From assembly GCA_018398815.1 (NCBI GenBank), contig CM031622.1, forward strand, positions 14,378,433 to 14,442,432: a stretch of 64,000 nucleotides of DNA, given 5' to 3'. The DNA is from Conus ventricosus (lineage: Eukaryota > Mollusca > Gastropoda > Neogastropoda > Conidae). Under the pieces are notes generated by a model that was not told the origin of the DNA, made no database searches, and saw only the letters and a list, made by a program, of their open reading frames with translations. Positions 1-12,822 of the stretch are shown in pieces (position 1 is the stretch's first letter; each line of letters begins with the position of its first letter). The translations under genes and the position numbers were made by a program.

Positions 1-30
1 CCTGCCAAAAAACTCATGGGGAAAAGTTAA

Positions 31-1339
31 CCCCTGGGTTCTTGGCCTTCTGGATAGTTGCGTTGCCGGAATCACTGCAGAGACTGCCTAACCAGTTCAG
101 CTCACCCGGCTTTTAACAGTGCGCAGGTGAGCAGCAGTCAGGTAAACTTTTCAACCGGCTTCCGGACGACTACCTTCCGTTTGCCCGGTTGCATAAAAAT
201 TTGTGACTGGATGGGAAACGGTCCGTCACAGTCACATCTGTCATGGTGTAGGGGTTGTGACCTTGGCGGTGGTGATACAGACTGGTTTTCTATCCATCCA
301 CTGCAGAACAGCAACAGCACCTGACACAACTGCAGATAAATCATTATCTATCTAAATAACGCTTTCTTTTTATTTTACTCGCCCGTGCTGTCTCCTGAAA
401 ATAGAGAATATGTCAATATGGTGCAATTATCATTGTAATTACTTTCATAAATATGTGTGTGTGTGTGTGTGTACACAGATACATGTGTGAGTGAGATAGA
501 AAAAAGCCCTAACAGTTATAGGATGATAACATGATAAAATGTACGCACCTTGCCAGAAAGCCCGGACTTGACCACATGGTGGCAGACGATGCGTTTCAGC
601 CGAAGAAGACACTGGAAGGGGTGGGGCATTCTTGTGATGTGAGTAAGCCAGTGGAATGTGCGCAGCAGGAACAAATAAACAATCTTCATGCCAGTCCTGC
701 ATCATGAACCGTAAAATCCCTTCCTCTGTCATGTCTGGCACACTTCATGCCAGTCCTGCATCATGAACCGTAAAATCCCTTCCTCTGTCATGTCTGGCAC
801 ACGCTGTCCTCTCTGCTTGGACTGTGTTGTGCGATCGTTACTACCACCACCCTCTCCACTCTTGTCACTCGCATCAGCTATCAGTGCCGCCAGACCGAGT
901 TCAGAATCTGAACTTCTCTCAACTCCACTTTCAATAGAAATCCTCATTACTGTCGTCAAAGTCTTCCTGAATGTCTGAACCATCAGTCTGAGGTGATTTT
1001 AACACTTCTAAGGCCATAAATCACTGACTACAGCGACTTCAGTCTGGGCTTCGCTATGGAGTAGTACTGAGCTGAGACGCCATTGTAGACATATATTGAA
1101 CAGATGAACAGTGACTAACGAAAATGGCCAGTGGCTCGCTCGCTCAGCGAAAATTTCATGAACCATTAGCTGCTTTCGAAAGGGGAAAGGTCAATGATAT
1201 TCTAATTAGATTAACATGTCATTCGCGAGGCAGGTGCAACTCCAAAAATTCAAAATTGTACAAAACCCCCGATCAGGGCCCTTCGTCTGAAATGCGTGTA
1301 CGAGTTGGTGCCTGATAGGGGCCCTTCATCCCCAGAGAG
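31..1339 (-). mobile_element. piggyBac-like element, old copy shared by both arms (left arm)
   Basis: The stretch is flanked by TTAA at 27-30 and 1340-1343. The inward termini are CCCCTGGG on one side and CTCTCTGGGG on the other (reverse strand), a weak C/T-rich inverted repeat as in piggyBac. On the - strand a start codon about 250 bases from the CTCTCTGGGG end opens MASQLSTTPQ..., followed by the acidic tract DGSDIEEDFDDSNEDF (as read in the cleaner right-arm copy). Such a tract is typical of piggyBac/PGBD transposase N-termini. A stop follows at once and no catalytic domain remains. A 59-bp tandem duplication (about 684-802) sits inside. The transposase assignment rests on the TTAA sites and the acidic N-terminus only. 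Confidence 0.5.
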
Positions 1340-3108
1340 TTAACAAGTTCTTTTATTTTTGCATGTTTCTCTTTTTCTCTGTGGCATTTATTCATCAGTA
1401 TTTCCTCCTCCCAGGGAGTGAATGGCAAGGGTGCTTCCAGCAAGGGAGTCTCTTCCAGAGTGCCCAGGGGGCGTCGAAGAAGTCAGGACTCTTGGATTCT
1501 GTAGTCTCAAAGAGGGAGGCAGGGTGGTGTGATATGGACCTACAAAGGTGGCCATGAAAAATACGTTCAAGCTCCTAATGGATGGAATAGAACTTCAAAG
1601 ATTACAGTAGTAGAAAGTGCATTGCTTCCAGGATTTTGTCCAAGTCTCTGGATCACCTAGAGTCAAACTGTGCAGCTTTTCCAGACTTCACTTAAGTATG
1701 CCCACTTTCTCATTGTTAACATTTCTTTCAAAACCTTTTCCGCCAGCTGCTTGCCTCTGGTTGGGCACACATGAACGTATTCAGCCGTCTGCACTCAACC
1801 TGAAAAATGGGTGTCCATATTGGGTCAAGTCTAGCACAATTTAGTCTTTATTCCAAGCATGGAAGATGAATATAAGGAAATCATTTGAAGCTCTTTTCTT
1901 TGTGTGCCATGCTGCCTGGAGTAAGCGAATATCAAATGATTTGGTGTGTCTTCTCAGTTGTTTTATTCTGCAGATGACATGACCCAGTGAAGTAGTGTTA
2001 CAGCTGGGCAAGTGTGGGTCTCTTGTATGTTGAAAAGTTTGATCAGGCAGTGAAAACATTTTCCTCGTTTGTTATCAGAGCCGACTTTGTGTGGGCTGCT
2101 GCACAGTTTTAATCAGACTGACCTGTGGTCTTGTTCTAATCAAGCAAATTCTTTGAGCCAGTATGTTTTTTCAGGATTCCTCATACTGTATGTTTTTTGT
2201 GTGTGTGTGTGTGTGGTGCGGGAAAGGTGGTGGTGGTGGGTGTTGGGGGTGGGGGTGGGGGGGTGGGGGGGGTGGGGGGGGGTTTCGGTAGACGGTGATT
2301 TGATTATAGCATTATTGTCTGATGACAAAGTTTGTTTCATGGAAATGAAAATGCCTGCTTTGATGTCTTTTGTGTGTGTGAGTGTGTGTGTGGGGTGTAG
2401 GGGTGTAGGTATTTGTGCTTGGTGTGTAAGAGTGAATTCCCTTTAAATCTACCAATGACACAAGTAGAAGATTTCTTTCGTCAAAGTGCAGTCTGTTGTA
2501 TTCTGTGGAGAACATATTTCAGATAATTTGCTGCAGAGTTTGGTCGAGTTTCCAGCTCTTGCATCAGGTGGTGAAAAATGGACGCACTTGATGTTGATGT
2601 GGTGCATAGACATACATACTGTCCAACTTTCGTGTGTGTGTGTGTAATTTCTATACTGTTGGCAAACAGACCATCTTTCAATAGATCTCGCTAACCGTGA
2701 GGACTTTTTTCATGTTCGCTCCATTTGAGTAGTGTTCTCCGTTTGATTAGTGTACATATGCATCACTGTTTTAATCAAACTGAGTCAGAGTAATAAATGT
2801 GTGATTAAAAGGGTTTTCCCCCTTAATTCTGTGGTATTCCTGTTTTTGTTTGTTTGTCAGTTTATTTGTTTATTTATTTATTGTTTGTCACTTGTTTTCT
2901 TCTTTACTTACTTTGTAGAAACTGGAGTTCTGCCTGCCGTGATAACCATTAGGGAAAGGGCTCAAAACTAAAACAAAAAACTACCTTGAAGAAATGAGAT
3001 AAGCATAGAATTAATATGGGATGAGATAAATCTCACATTAATTTTCATGATACAGTTTGATGCCAAGAAATAACATGGCTTTGTTCTTAGTAAAAATCTA
3101 GATTCACG

Positions 3109-3180
<72 letters not shown>

Positions 3181-3548
3181 ACACACACACACACACACGT
3201 GCATGCACTTGCACACACATACACACACAAATGAGCACTCACACACACACACACTCACACTCCACACAAAATACACTCACACACATACACATGCACACCT
3301 CACATACACACACACACACACACACTGCTTAGAGGGACATTTGCATGCTTGCATGCACATAGGTAATCACATTATGCGACCATATAGTCACAGACATTTA
3401 TGCATCTCTCTCTCTCTCTCTCACTCTCTCTCTCCTCTCTCTCTCTCTCTCTCCGTCTAATATCACATACGTGAACAGACGTAAAACTGAAGTACTACTA
3501 CACACACACTTGCCCATATGCATGTACACAATACACAACACGCACACG

Positions 3549-3592
<44 letters not shown>

Positions 3593-3602
3593 ACACACAC
3601 AC
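3109..3602. repeat. (CA)n and (TC)n microsatellite cluster, left arm
   Basis: (CA)n at 3109-3198 and 3555-3602, scattered CA-rich sequence between, and (TC)n at 3409-3454. The mirror cluster is at 39140-39600 in the right arm, with different tract lengths. Confidence 0.95.
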
Positions 3603-3823
3603 AAATTTGTATCTGAATGTTAGGTCTGTGAAGTTTGTGGATCAAAGGACATTGGCCCCTTTTAGGGGGAAAATTTGAACGTTTTTGTGTAGGTTGGGGG
3701 TGGGAGAATTCCCCCCCTTCTGCTTCCTATCCGAGAGGGAAAGCCTCTAGGCCCTCTTTTACCCTGATGGGGCCATCAACAACGGACCCCTCGGTTTAAG
3801 TGGGGTACTGTGCCCGCGCTTCT

Positions 3824-3829
<6 letters not shown>

Positions 3830-3870
<41 letters not shown>
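3830..3870. repeat. (TC)n tract, left arm; counterpart (GA)n at 38873-38932
   Basis: A pure (TC)n run broken by a single deletion on the left, and a longer pure (GA)n run on the right. The surrounding sequence mirrors with many small indels on the left side. Confidence 0.9.
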
Positions 3871-4367
3871 TGTCTGGTCAAAGGTTAAAGAAAGAGTGTT
3901 TTCTTGTTTAGAGTGTTTCATTTTTTTTTTTTTTGTTTGTGTCCCAACCCCTCTGGCCTCCTCAGGGCGGCACCCATGCGTCTTTCACACCCCCCCACGC
4001 CAAGCCCGGTCGCCCGCCGCGCCCCAGCCCCGGCAATCCATGGGGCGTCAATGTCAAGTGTCAAGAGGAAACCCATGGAGGAGACACTCCCACTGCTGCG
4101 GTCACTTCGGTGGTGTTCAGTGGCCCCTTTTTGATCTAACAATGCAGGCACCCCCTACTAAGCCCCCTCTGCGACAAAAATTTGCTTAGTTGCAGAGCCG
4201 GCGTTGTGAGCTCTCCCGGAGGGCGCCACTGTCGTCCAATGACAGCCCCCATGGACCCCCGATACGGTGACCCGAGGCCCAAAACCAAGACCAAGACGGG
4301 AGAAGGACCCCCAAAATTTTGAGGTCACCAGGAGAGGGCATGAAGGGCCACAAAATTTTGAGACTTT

Positions 4368-4713
4368 TTTTTTTTGTGATGTGAAAATGAGGATGATTAG
4401 ATGATGTTCGGTTTTCCCATTTGGGTCTGGACTACATGACAGGGCTGTACTCTAGCTTCCTTTCAAAATTCCCGGCGTAAACCCAAAAGCCCGGAGAAAA
4501 GGGCCCCCTGCAGTGTTGGTAGGAAAATTTGAGACACTCTCGAAACGCATCTTAAGTGGATAAAAACTCCCTTTGTGGCCCCGTCTTTCAGCGGGCCCGC
4601 AAAATCAATCGGGTAGGAGCCGGTGGGGTAGAAAAACCCCTGACGGTGGGATTCGAACCCACGACCTCCCACCCGGGGATCCGCGCCCAAACCCTTCGCC
4701 ACGGGGTGGTTAA
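4368..4713 (-). mobile_element. Second tRNA-derived SINE family, left arm copy (noisy)
   Basis: The reverse strand carries a tRNA-like head ending in a GGTTCGAATCCC-type B box (forward strand GGGATTCGAACCC at about 4648). It then runs through a body matching 37390-37660 with many small indels, to a T-rich/ATC-rich end. Base-level quality is poor compared with the right-arm copy. Confidence 0.7.
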
Positions 4714-4874
4714 AGAACATTTCAATTCGCTTGGAAAAGACTTATGAGAAAAAGTGGAAAACTGTGGGTGATGAAAAACACGTTACAACCCTCAAGCCGA
4801 AACAGCAAATTTAAAGATGTTTTTGTTTCATGTTAGAAAAAAAAAAAAATAAGTCAGTTCTGATGTTGAGGTAG

Positions 4875-6840
4875 CGAGATGGGTTTTTCCGCGTTGGCGG
4901 ATTTCCCGTCTTTTTGAGGGCCCCCAGGGGTCGTTTTTGAGATCGTTGTAAAACCCCTTTGGGGAAAAATTGGGGGGGGGGGGGGGGGGGGGGGGGGGTG
5001 AGGTAGGTTTGTGTGAAGCTAAGTACGGCGAAGGTCGATCGAATTGGTTCTCAATTGATCTTTTTCGCAATGGTTTTTCGGTTTCGTTTGGGCCGGGTCG
5101 GACTGCTGTCTTTGTTTTCATTCTGCGTTAACCAAAACCCATCAAAGCGGAAAGTTGATGTTTGGGGAAGGGGGCAAATGTTTGCGAATTTTTTTTCCTG
5201 AGCCATTTTCTTTGGGTTTTACGAGGTGGCGAAAACCAGAAGTTTGCAGATGCAGAAAGCGAGAAAGTTCTTGCGAAGAAAGTCGATGCTTCAGTTAAAA
5301 AACAAATGGTTTGGGAAGGGTTGGAGGAGGAAGTGAGCGCAAAGTGATGCTGACCCCGTTCCAAGGCGCCGTCGCCCCGTGTGATTTCAGATGAAAGACT
5401 GCATGAGGAAAAAACCCTACCCGGACAAGCAGTCTGCACATGGTGTATGCGCGCAAGTATGGCTCACGGGCAAGCAGCATTGATCAACCCCGTTCTTGCT
5501 GAAAAGCACCCAGCAAGAGTGAAAGATCGTTTACAAAAAAGAGCTCTTGGCGTTTTGGGGCATCGGCGAGTCTACCCCCACCCCCCCTCCCCCCCCGTCT
5601 CTCTCTCTCTCTTCTCTCTCCTCTCTCTCCCTTCTCTGTGTTGAAGAGTAAAGCTATTTGTTTTGTTTAAGTAATGATTTAATAATTTGCAGGTTATCTC
5701 CAGTGTATGTTGAAAACTGTAGAACCCCCCCCCCTTTTTTTTTTTTTCTTCTTGATGTAGGCTAAAGCCCCCCCAAACCAAGTGTTATTTTGCAATGAAG
5801 GTTTTCTTTTAAAAACAGGTTCTCAATGTCACAGATACAATTGTGTAGTCATTTTTTTTGTAATAAATAGCATAAAACAAAATTTTTTTGGAGAGAGGAT
5901 CAAACAAAAAAATTGCAAGGGTGTTATTGGGCATTCTAAGACAAGCAAACAAAACAGACGATAGTACGGAAAAAGTCTTGTAGTAGTAGTTGTAATAATA
6001 ATAAGAATGTTTTTTTACTATCCACCGTGTCACAAAAATCTTTTTTTTCTGGTTTTAGATATCATGGGGGGGGGGGGGGGGGGGGGGGAATCAGTTACCA
6101 CATTTATAAAAACGAGCGGGACCGGCAGATATGCATGCATACTTATACTCTGGTGACTAGATTTAGCAAGTGACATCATTAATGTTGAGGGTATCAGAGT
6201 GTGAAGTGGTTTTTTTCTTATTGTAATAGGTGGATCAAGTTGAAAGAAAAAAACAACTGCTTGTGGGCACACAATGAGTTAAACCTTCACAATTTGCAAC
6301 ACTTTGAATTGATCCTTTGTCAACTCTCTCACTTATATTATTCTTAAGGAATCAGAATCTCGTGGTATTTTGAAGGACAACTATAAGAAATTATTTGATT
6401 GGTTTTCAGGTAAACTTTTTTAATAAGTATTTTGAAGGATGGCTATTACTTTTAAAGGAAACTAAACTGCTCGCTAAAATGTGGTGATGTAAAGGACAGT
6501 AATGAGAATGACTTGCAACTGCTGGAAAATTTTTGTGACTTTTGGCAACTGGGAAAAATCACCAATTTCCTGTGTCAATGGTCTTCTGATTTCTGACGGG
6601 ACATAATGGCAAAGGTGAGAAAGTCTTTTTTTTTGTAGGATCAGGTTTTAATACTTTTGAATACTTTGGTGTCTCAGATGCTGATTTTTGCAGGTTAAAT
6701 TCTACAAAATCTTCAGCTTCAGGGGGCTTTGCCCCCTGACCCCACCAGGGGCCTTGCCTGGACCCCACGGGGGCCTTCAGCGGCCCCCGGACCCCCGCCA
6801 CTTTTTTTTCCCCCTTTTTCCATTATGAGATCCATCTCTG
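4875..6840 (+). mobile_element. About 2-kb insertion found only in the left arm (probable DNA transposon)
   Basis: Left-arm sequence ending ...GATGTTGAGGTAG at 4874 resumes at 6841 with GGTTGGCTTAAAA, while the right arm reads straight through (about 37170). The ends share GAGATGG in inverted orientation, and the flanks look like a degenerate 5-6-bp duplication, but the sequence here is noisy. On +, about 5430-5540 reads CTWCMRASMAHGQAALI and then EKHPARVKDR, similar to the C-x2-C...H finger before hAT/BED-type transposases. It holds two poly-G runs (4973-4998 and 6065-6088) and a GGGGGCTTTGCCCCC hairpin (about 6720-6735). Superfamily unknown. Confidence 0.55.
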
Positions 6841-7649
6841 GGTTGGCTTAAAAAAATATCGAGTGAATTTAGCAAGAAAATGAACACATTAGATCATTTT
6901 CATGGAGAGCAACCTAAGTTGTTCATATGCCACAATTTTTCTCATTAAATTTTGAAGAGGGTGCAAAGAAGTGATTCAAATTGTTCAATAGCCACCAATT
7001 GTCTCATTAAAATTATAAAGAGGGTGCAAAAAAAGTGATCAACATATTCTAGACAAGTCCCCGGGGAAAAGTGGTCCTTGGGAATGTACGTGGTCCTCGA
7101 GGACATGGAAAGTGGCCTCTGAAAAATGGTCGGGGTCCTCTGAGGACATGGTACGGGGCCCTCTGAGGCATGGTACGTTTTCCTTGAGGACATTGACGTG
7201 GTCCTCTGAGGCCCATGGTCGTGGTCCTCTGAGGACTTGTACGTGGCCCCTCTTCTTTGTAACAGTGACTTTTCAAAACCCTTTCCATTGTAAAGTTTGA
7301 AAGGGTTGGTCGATGAAATGAAGGGTTTGAAAAAGGGGACGGAGGGGCTGCGAAAAAAGGGGGAAAGAAGATGGTAGGGACTGAACAACTAACAACAGGA
7401 GATCATCCAAGACTACCGAGCTGAAGGAAAAGTTGCATTGTATAAAAAAACAAACTGGTTTTAGAGGTCCATTTCCCAAATCCTACTTGAACGAGGCAGT
7501 ACGCTGATGAACCGCGCCGAGCCCGTCAAGGGGTACAATGCATGAAAGTTGAATAGAAAAACACCGCCCGACGAAAAATCATACCAATTTTTAAAAGGGA
7601 GGATAGTTTTTCACCCCCCCCATCGTCGTCATCAACAAAACCCTTTCAT

Positions 7650-10600
7650 AGTATGACGGGATGGTCACAATGGAAACATTTTTTCCACCCAAGCGTGTAC
7701 AATTGGGGTGCGTGGTTTACTCGGTCCTTTTCCTGAAAGCAAGAAATCAGTGGAACCCATCCATGGGTTGAAGTAAAAATCCCCCCAGGACGACCTCCCC
7801 GGTCTTTGTTAAAAAAACACACGGTGCCTGGTACTCAGTTCGAAATATAAATCCCCGCTCCCAAAAATGTTTTCCTGAAAGTCCCCAGGCGCAGTCGCCA
7901 ACTTGTACTTTTTTGGTGAGTGATGGAATGATAAAGGGGTTGACAGCTCTCTAAATTTTAAAGGGAAGTGAGCAGGCGACGCGCATTTAGTACCCCCAGA
8001 TTCTGCCAATGGTGGGGGATTCCCAAAAAGACAGTGTCTCTGACCGGCATGTGACACCTGGGAGCACTCCTCTCTTTTTACCGGTTCAGCCTGTGGTTTA
8101 AAGGGTTTTGACAGTCAGTGTTCCTGAAACCCCGCCCAAAGAAAAGGACTGCCTGGCAAATGCTCCCTGTTGAAAAGCCCCATGATGGAAGGTTAGGAAA
8201 ACCAGAAAAAAGAAATCGGAACACGACAGGGGCATTTCAATGAATCCCCTGTTGGAAAAGCACTTACCCCACATGCACAGGGCTATGGCGATGTAAGCAG
8301 GACTGGAGGGGAAGTCTTTCCATCACAAGAAATGCCTGGGAAGGGATCCACCATAGATGCAAAACATCAAGCAAACTCTTCTCTTGAAGACCAGTCTGCA
8401 GACACCAACATCAGCAGTGACAAAGCTTCCCCTGTAAACGATGAAGCGCCCAGGAAGGACAGTCGGCAGGACAGACCCAGGCTGCAAGCAGAGGCCTTCA
8501 TCAAGACGGAGGAGCGCTTCAATGCACAGTGTCAGGAAAAAGAGACAGTGAACTCTGCCAGACTGTTCGACGAGCGTACCTCAGAAAAATGCAAAGAAGA
8601 CTTTCTCAGATCCCCTAAATAAAAAAATAGGATTTTGGCCCAACCCATGCATTGAATGGTACATTGGGAGGCCTTCTGTCTGCACAGACTGTTCACTTCT
8701 TGACATTGAAGGTCAATGTTGCTTATTCGGATTTGATACACATGCATATATTGAGTTTTGATGTTTGCTTGCTTGGTGAAAGTTTTTCTACATCATTTCT
8801 GTCTTTATTATTTCATGATCATGTGGTTTTTATGGCTCCTGGCGTTAGGTCAATGGTGTTCCAACAGCTCGTCTGTCTGGGGGTGTTGCATTTACTAGTT
8901 AAAAGAAATTGAGTAAGATTTTGAAAGAATTGATTTAGAATTTGAAACATTATTGCACTAAAGGTCTCTGGTGATTTCACAGACACAGACACTCCTTCTG
9001 TTTTGCTAAGCTGTTATGGTACCACCGATTCACTCCTGCTTATTCATAAAAATATAGAGATACAAAATGGCATATCTCACATTGAGGAATGTATTCTTGA
9101 TGTCGTATGGTATATCTGTCTTGAGGAATGTATTCTTGATATCATTGAAAGTAATAGGTGATGTTCGTTTATAGTTATGGGTGATGTTCCGTTTATAGTT
9201 ATGGGTAATATGAATGCACCTACTACTGGAAGTGAAAATTCCCACGAAATTGATATTGAGGATCTTGTTCCAGATGTTTTCTCTGATGAATGCAAAATAG
9301 TTAAGGACAACTAATGAACATTTAAAGATCAAACTATAAATTGATATGGTAGATACTTATTGAATAGTTGCGATCAGTTGGCATGGTCATTTTGATAGAA
9401 CAGGTGTCGATAGAACTGGCGGGAATTTTTACCTACCTTTCAAACTACTGGCAACATAATAATAATAATGAATACTTATATAGCTCGTTATTCTCGGCCA
9501 GAGACCAAGCTTTAAGCGCTTTACAATCACACTCGTTTACACAACAGGCTGCCTACCTGAGTAGTGCCGACTGAAGAGCTGCCAGCTGGCGCTTCATTCA
9601 GTCGTTTCCCGTGTCATCCAGTCAGTATCGTTCAATATCGATCATTCATTTTCCTTACTTCTTATTCTTTCCATTTTCAGGCAGGGTGCATGCTATGTTG
9701 TAACGTGTCATCCATACCAACGGCCAAACTGGCCTACTCTTCTGAAAGTTTGGTGATGGGATTTTACGTGGGTGCAAGATGTTATGCGTGCGTTCACACA
9801 CGGAACCTCGGTTTATAGTCTCATTCGAAGGACTGTATGGGAAATGGAGTCAGAACCAATGTTAAACTCTGAGGGAAAAAAATCCCCTGTACCGAAACGC
9901 CCGGCGGAGGTTCGACCCGCAACCCCAGGATCACCAAGATTACGAGTCCGGCGCTCTACCAACTGAGCTATTCCGGCTCCCTATTATTAAGTCAAAATCT
10001 TTGATATCATTTCTGCAGTAGAATTGAAACCATGCCAGTGGAATTGTATGTTAGCTCATCAAGAGAAACAACTCTGTGTTTGCAAAGTAGAGCAAAATCA
10101 TTTAGACTGGAAAAATACGTTTGGAATTCTGATTTGAAGGATGAATTTCTCGCAAGTTCGGGAACAGGTGAGGTAAAGTCTTGTTTTCAAGAAGCACTGA
10201 TTTGATTGGTCATGATATCAGTGCGTCTTTGTAAAAGTTTAATGAGGGTATTTTAAATGCTGGACGTGCATGAAAAAACTGGTAATTGTAGGAAAAGGAA
10301 GAAAGCTGATTTGGTTTGACCTAGAGTGTGAAGAAAATATAAGAGTTACTCGGCAAAATCTAAGAACAATTAACAGAACAAATGATTTTGAGGACAGACG
10401 GACATAAGCTCAGAAACGCAGAGAATTTAAAAAACTTTTAAAAATGAAAAGCGCAGAACATCATAAGAGTGTCATTGAATCCCTACTTAAACAATTAATG
10501 GTCCAAAGGTATTTGGGGGCAAACTCAAATCGCAGTTTTCTACAAAATAAAATAACCAAGGAGGAATGGTATAATCATTTTTCCAGAGTCTTTAATTCAC

Positions 10601-12775
10601 ATGGTATTGAAAATGAAGTTGAAGGTGATGATAACAGCAGTGAAGGTGACTACTTAGACACTCATTCTAGTGAAGGAATCAACTTTGAATTGCTTGAAAA
10701 CAATATTACTGAACTGGAAACACACTCAGCATTGTGCAGTTTAAAAAAATGGTTAAAGCGGCCGGACACAATTGAATCATGAACAAATTCCTTAAAAATT
10801 CAGCAACTACTGTTGTTGCGTACTTGGTGAAACTTTTTAATGAATTATTTATGTCTGGTCGATATTCTGATGATTGGTCATAAGCTGTTATACAACCACT
10901 TCATAAGAAAGGGGACCAAAGTACCCCAGATAACTGTAGAGGCATCTCTTTATTAAATATATGTGCAGCAAACTGTATAGCTTTATTTTAAACAAAAGAC
11001 TAACCCTAACCCAGTGGATTGAAGCTAATAGCATTTTAGACCGTGAGGCTGGTTTCCGAAAACAGCATCGCAGTGTCGATCATTTATTCATACTTTTTGG
11101 CCTGGTTTCAGAAACAATAGTTGTATCATAAAAAGTTGTATGTAGCCCTAATTGACTTCAAGAAGCCTTTGATTCGGTGGGTAGACTTAAGCTCTGGACC
11201 ATATTAAGGAAACGTAGTACATACGGCAATATGCACAGAGCCATACAAAGCATGTACAGAGTAGTGAAAGCTAAGTTTGTTGTGGTGGTGAATTGACAGA
11301 CTCATTTCTATGCCCCAGGGGTCTGAAACAAGGAGAAATGTGTAGTCCTAGTTTGTTTTCTCTTGTTAGCGAACTTGCAGAGAAAATCACAAAATGTGGC
11401 GGGCTTGGCACACAACTAATACCAGACCTTGTATTGCTGTGTTTGCAGATGATGTCATACTGGCTTCTGATTCTGTTTGTGGTTTACAAAACCGGTTAAA
11501 TATTTTGCGCAAGGTTACAATGAAACTGAACCTGGAAGTTAACCTCAACTAATCAAAAAGAATTATATTTAGAAATGGAGGACATGTTGCTTCATAAGTG
11601 TGGTGGTGTTATCATTTATGGTGATACTGGAATGGAATTGGTTAACATTTATAGGTATCTTGGTGTCTGTGCCTCTTCTCACTTGTTCATGCATGCTTTA
11701 AATGATATTGCTAACCGTGCGAAAAAGGGAGTTATATATATGATTACTCTGGTCACAAGGAGAACGATCTTCAATATTCTTCAAGCTTTTCGATGTGCAG
11801 ATCCAGCATATTCTCAGCTCTGGTGCAGAGGTGTGGGGCATGGGATATGATGTAACGGCCATTGTGAAAGTTCACTTGCTTGCATTAAAAAGATTTTTGA
11901 ATGTTTTCATTAAAACACTAATCTCATGGTCTACGGTGAAACAGGTCATTACCCATTAACATATTCGTAAAGTGTATTAAGTACTGGTTAGGAGTAATAC
12001 AAATGTCTTCCTATCGGTTGCCATTTAAAACTTACAAAATGCTTTTATATCTTCATGAACAAAATAGAAAAACATGGGGGTCATCAGTTTGTTACACACT
12101 GTGTCAGTATGGCTTTGAAGAAGTTTAGGAAAATCAAGGAGTGGGCGATGAGAAAATTCTTTTGTGGAGTTTAAGCACAGACATGTTAGCTCATATAACC
12201 AAGAATGGTCTAGAAGCATTAATTCAAGTAAACAATGTGCTTTCTTTAGCACATTTAAATCCTCTCTATCTCTAGTGCCATACAGGAACCAGTTGAAACA
12301 TCTCGGGGTTAGAACACTTTTCATTCGCTTCTGGTTAGGCGTTTCGCCTTTGAAGAGCCGCAGATTATGTTTCAGAGAAAAAACTTATGAAAGAAGATTT
12401 GACTGTCCATGTTGTTGATTCCATGCAGGAACAGAGGTAGACTTCATCCTCTCTTGTCCAAGATACCAGGAAATGAGAAAATTGTGCATCACAATAAAGT
12501 ATTTTTAATAACCCTTCAAGCATTAAACTTTCACGTCTTCTTGCAAATCTATACAAATTAAACTTGTAACATATATTTATAAAGCCTTTTTAAAAAAAAA
12601 AAGATGTCAGTCTAATATTATCTGGCGATGAAAAGACATTAAATAAACCACTGAACTGAGCCTTTGAGATTAGAAATGGATAATTGAAATGTAATATAAA
12701 TACTATTTATATGCCTCTGGCTGGTGTAAACCTCTGTTGATACGGGTCTTTGGCCTAATCAATAAAAGTGTCAGT
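7650..12775 (+). mobile_element. Decayed non-LTR retrotransposon (LINE), left arm copy
   Basis: About 8640-9310 keeps parts of an endonuclease (SFDVCLLGESFS, then a PGV...LVKR stretch, then FIVMGNMNAPTTG, which resembles the GDFNA...G motif). About 10890-11510 carries reverse-transcriptase blocks: HKKGDQSTPDNCRGISLL, LCPRGLKQGEMCSPSLFSL and VFADDVILASDS (FADD at 11442-11453). About 12380-12480 has a C-terminal Cys-rich tail (FDCPCC...DFILSCPRYQEMRK). The 3' UTR ends near an AATAAA at 12758 and a (TC)n tract. Numerous stops and frameshifts make it dead. The RNGG-type block after the RT resembles I/Nimb-like elements; the clade is tentative. A SINE (9456-9981) is inserted between the endonuclease and RT. 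The 7650-8620 segment may be its 5' part. Confidence 0.82.
9456..9981 (-). mobile_element. tRNA-derived SINE with (ATT)n tail, left arm copy
   Basis: On - the head GCCGGAATAGCTCAGTTGG and GGTTCGAACC-like B box resemble a tRNA with A and B boxes, but no complete acceptor stem closes it. The body ends in TAAAGCGCTT...GAGCTATATAAGTATTC followed by (ATT)n, a 3' end of the type shared with LINEs that mobilise SINEs. It sits within the LINE in both arms, so it predates their separation. Confidence 0.8.
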
Positions 12776-12776
12776 G

Positions 12777-12781
12777 TCTCT

Positions 12782-12822
<41 letters not shown>
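12777..12822. repeat. (TC)n tract after LINE 3' end, left arm; counterpart (GA)n at 24533-24571
   Basis: A (TC)n tract starts directly after the AATAAA-containing end of the LINE in both arms. It may derive from the element's own tail. Confidence 0.85.

Noticed and set aside
8332..8622. Host gene of 96 codons (MPGKGSTIDAKH...)
   Set aside because: It lies just upstream of the LINE endonuclease in both arms and is broken differently in each, so it is more likely part of the retrotransposon.
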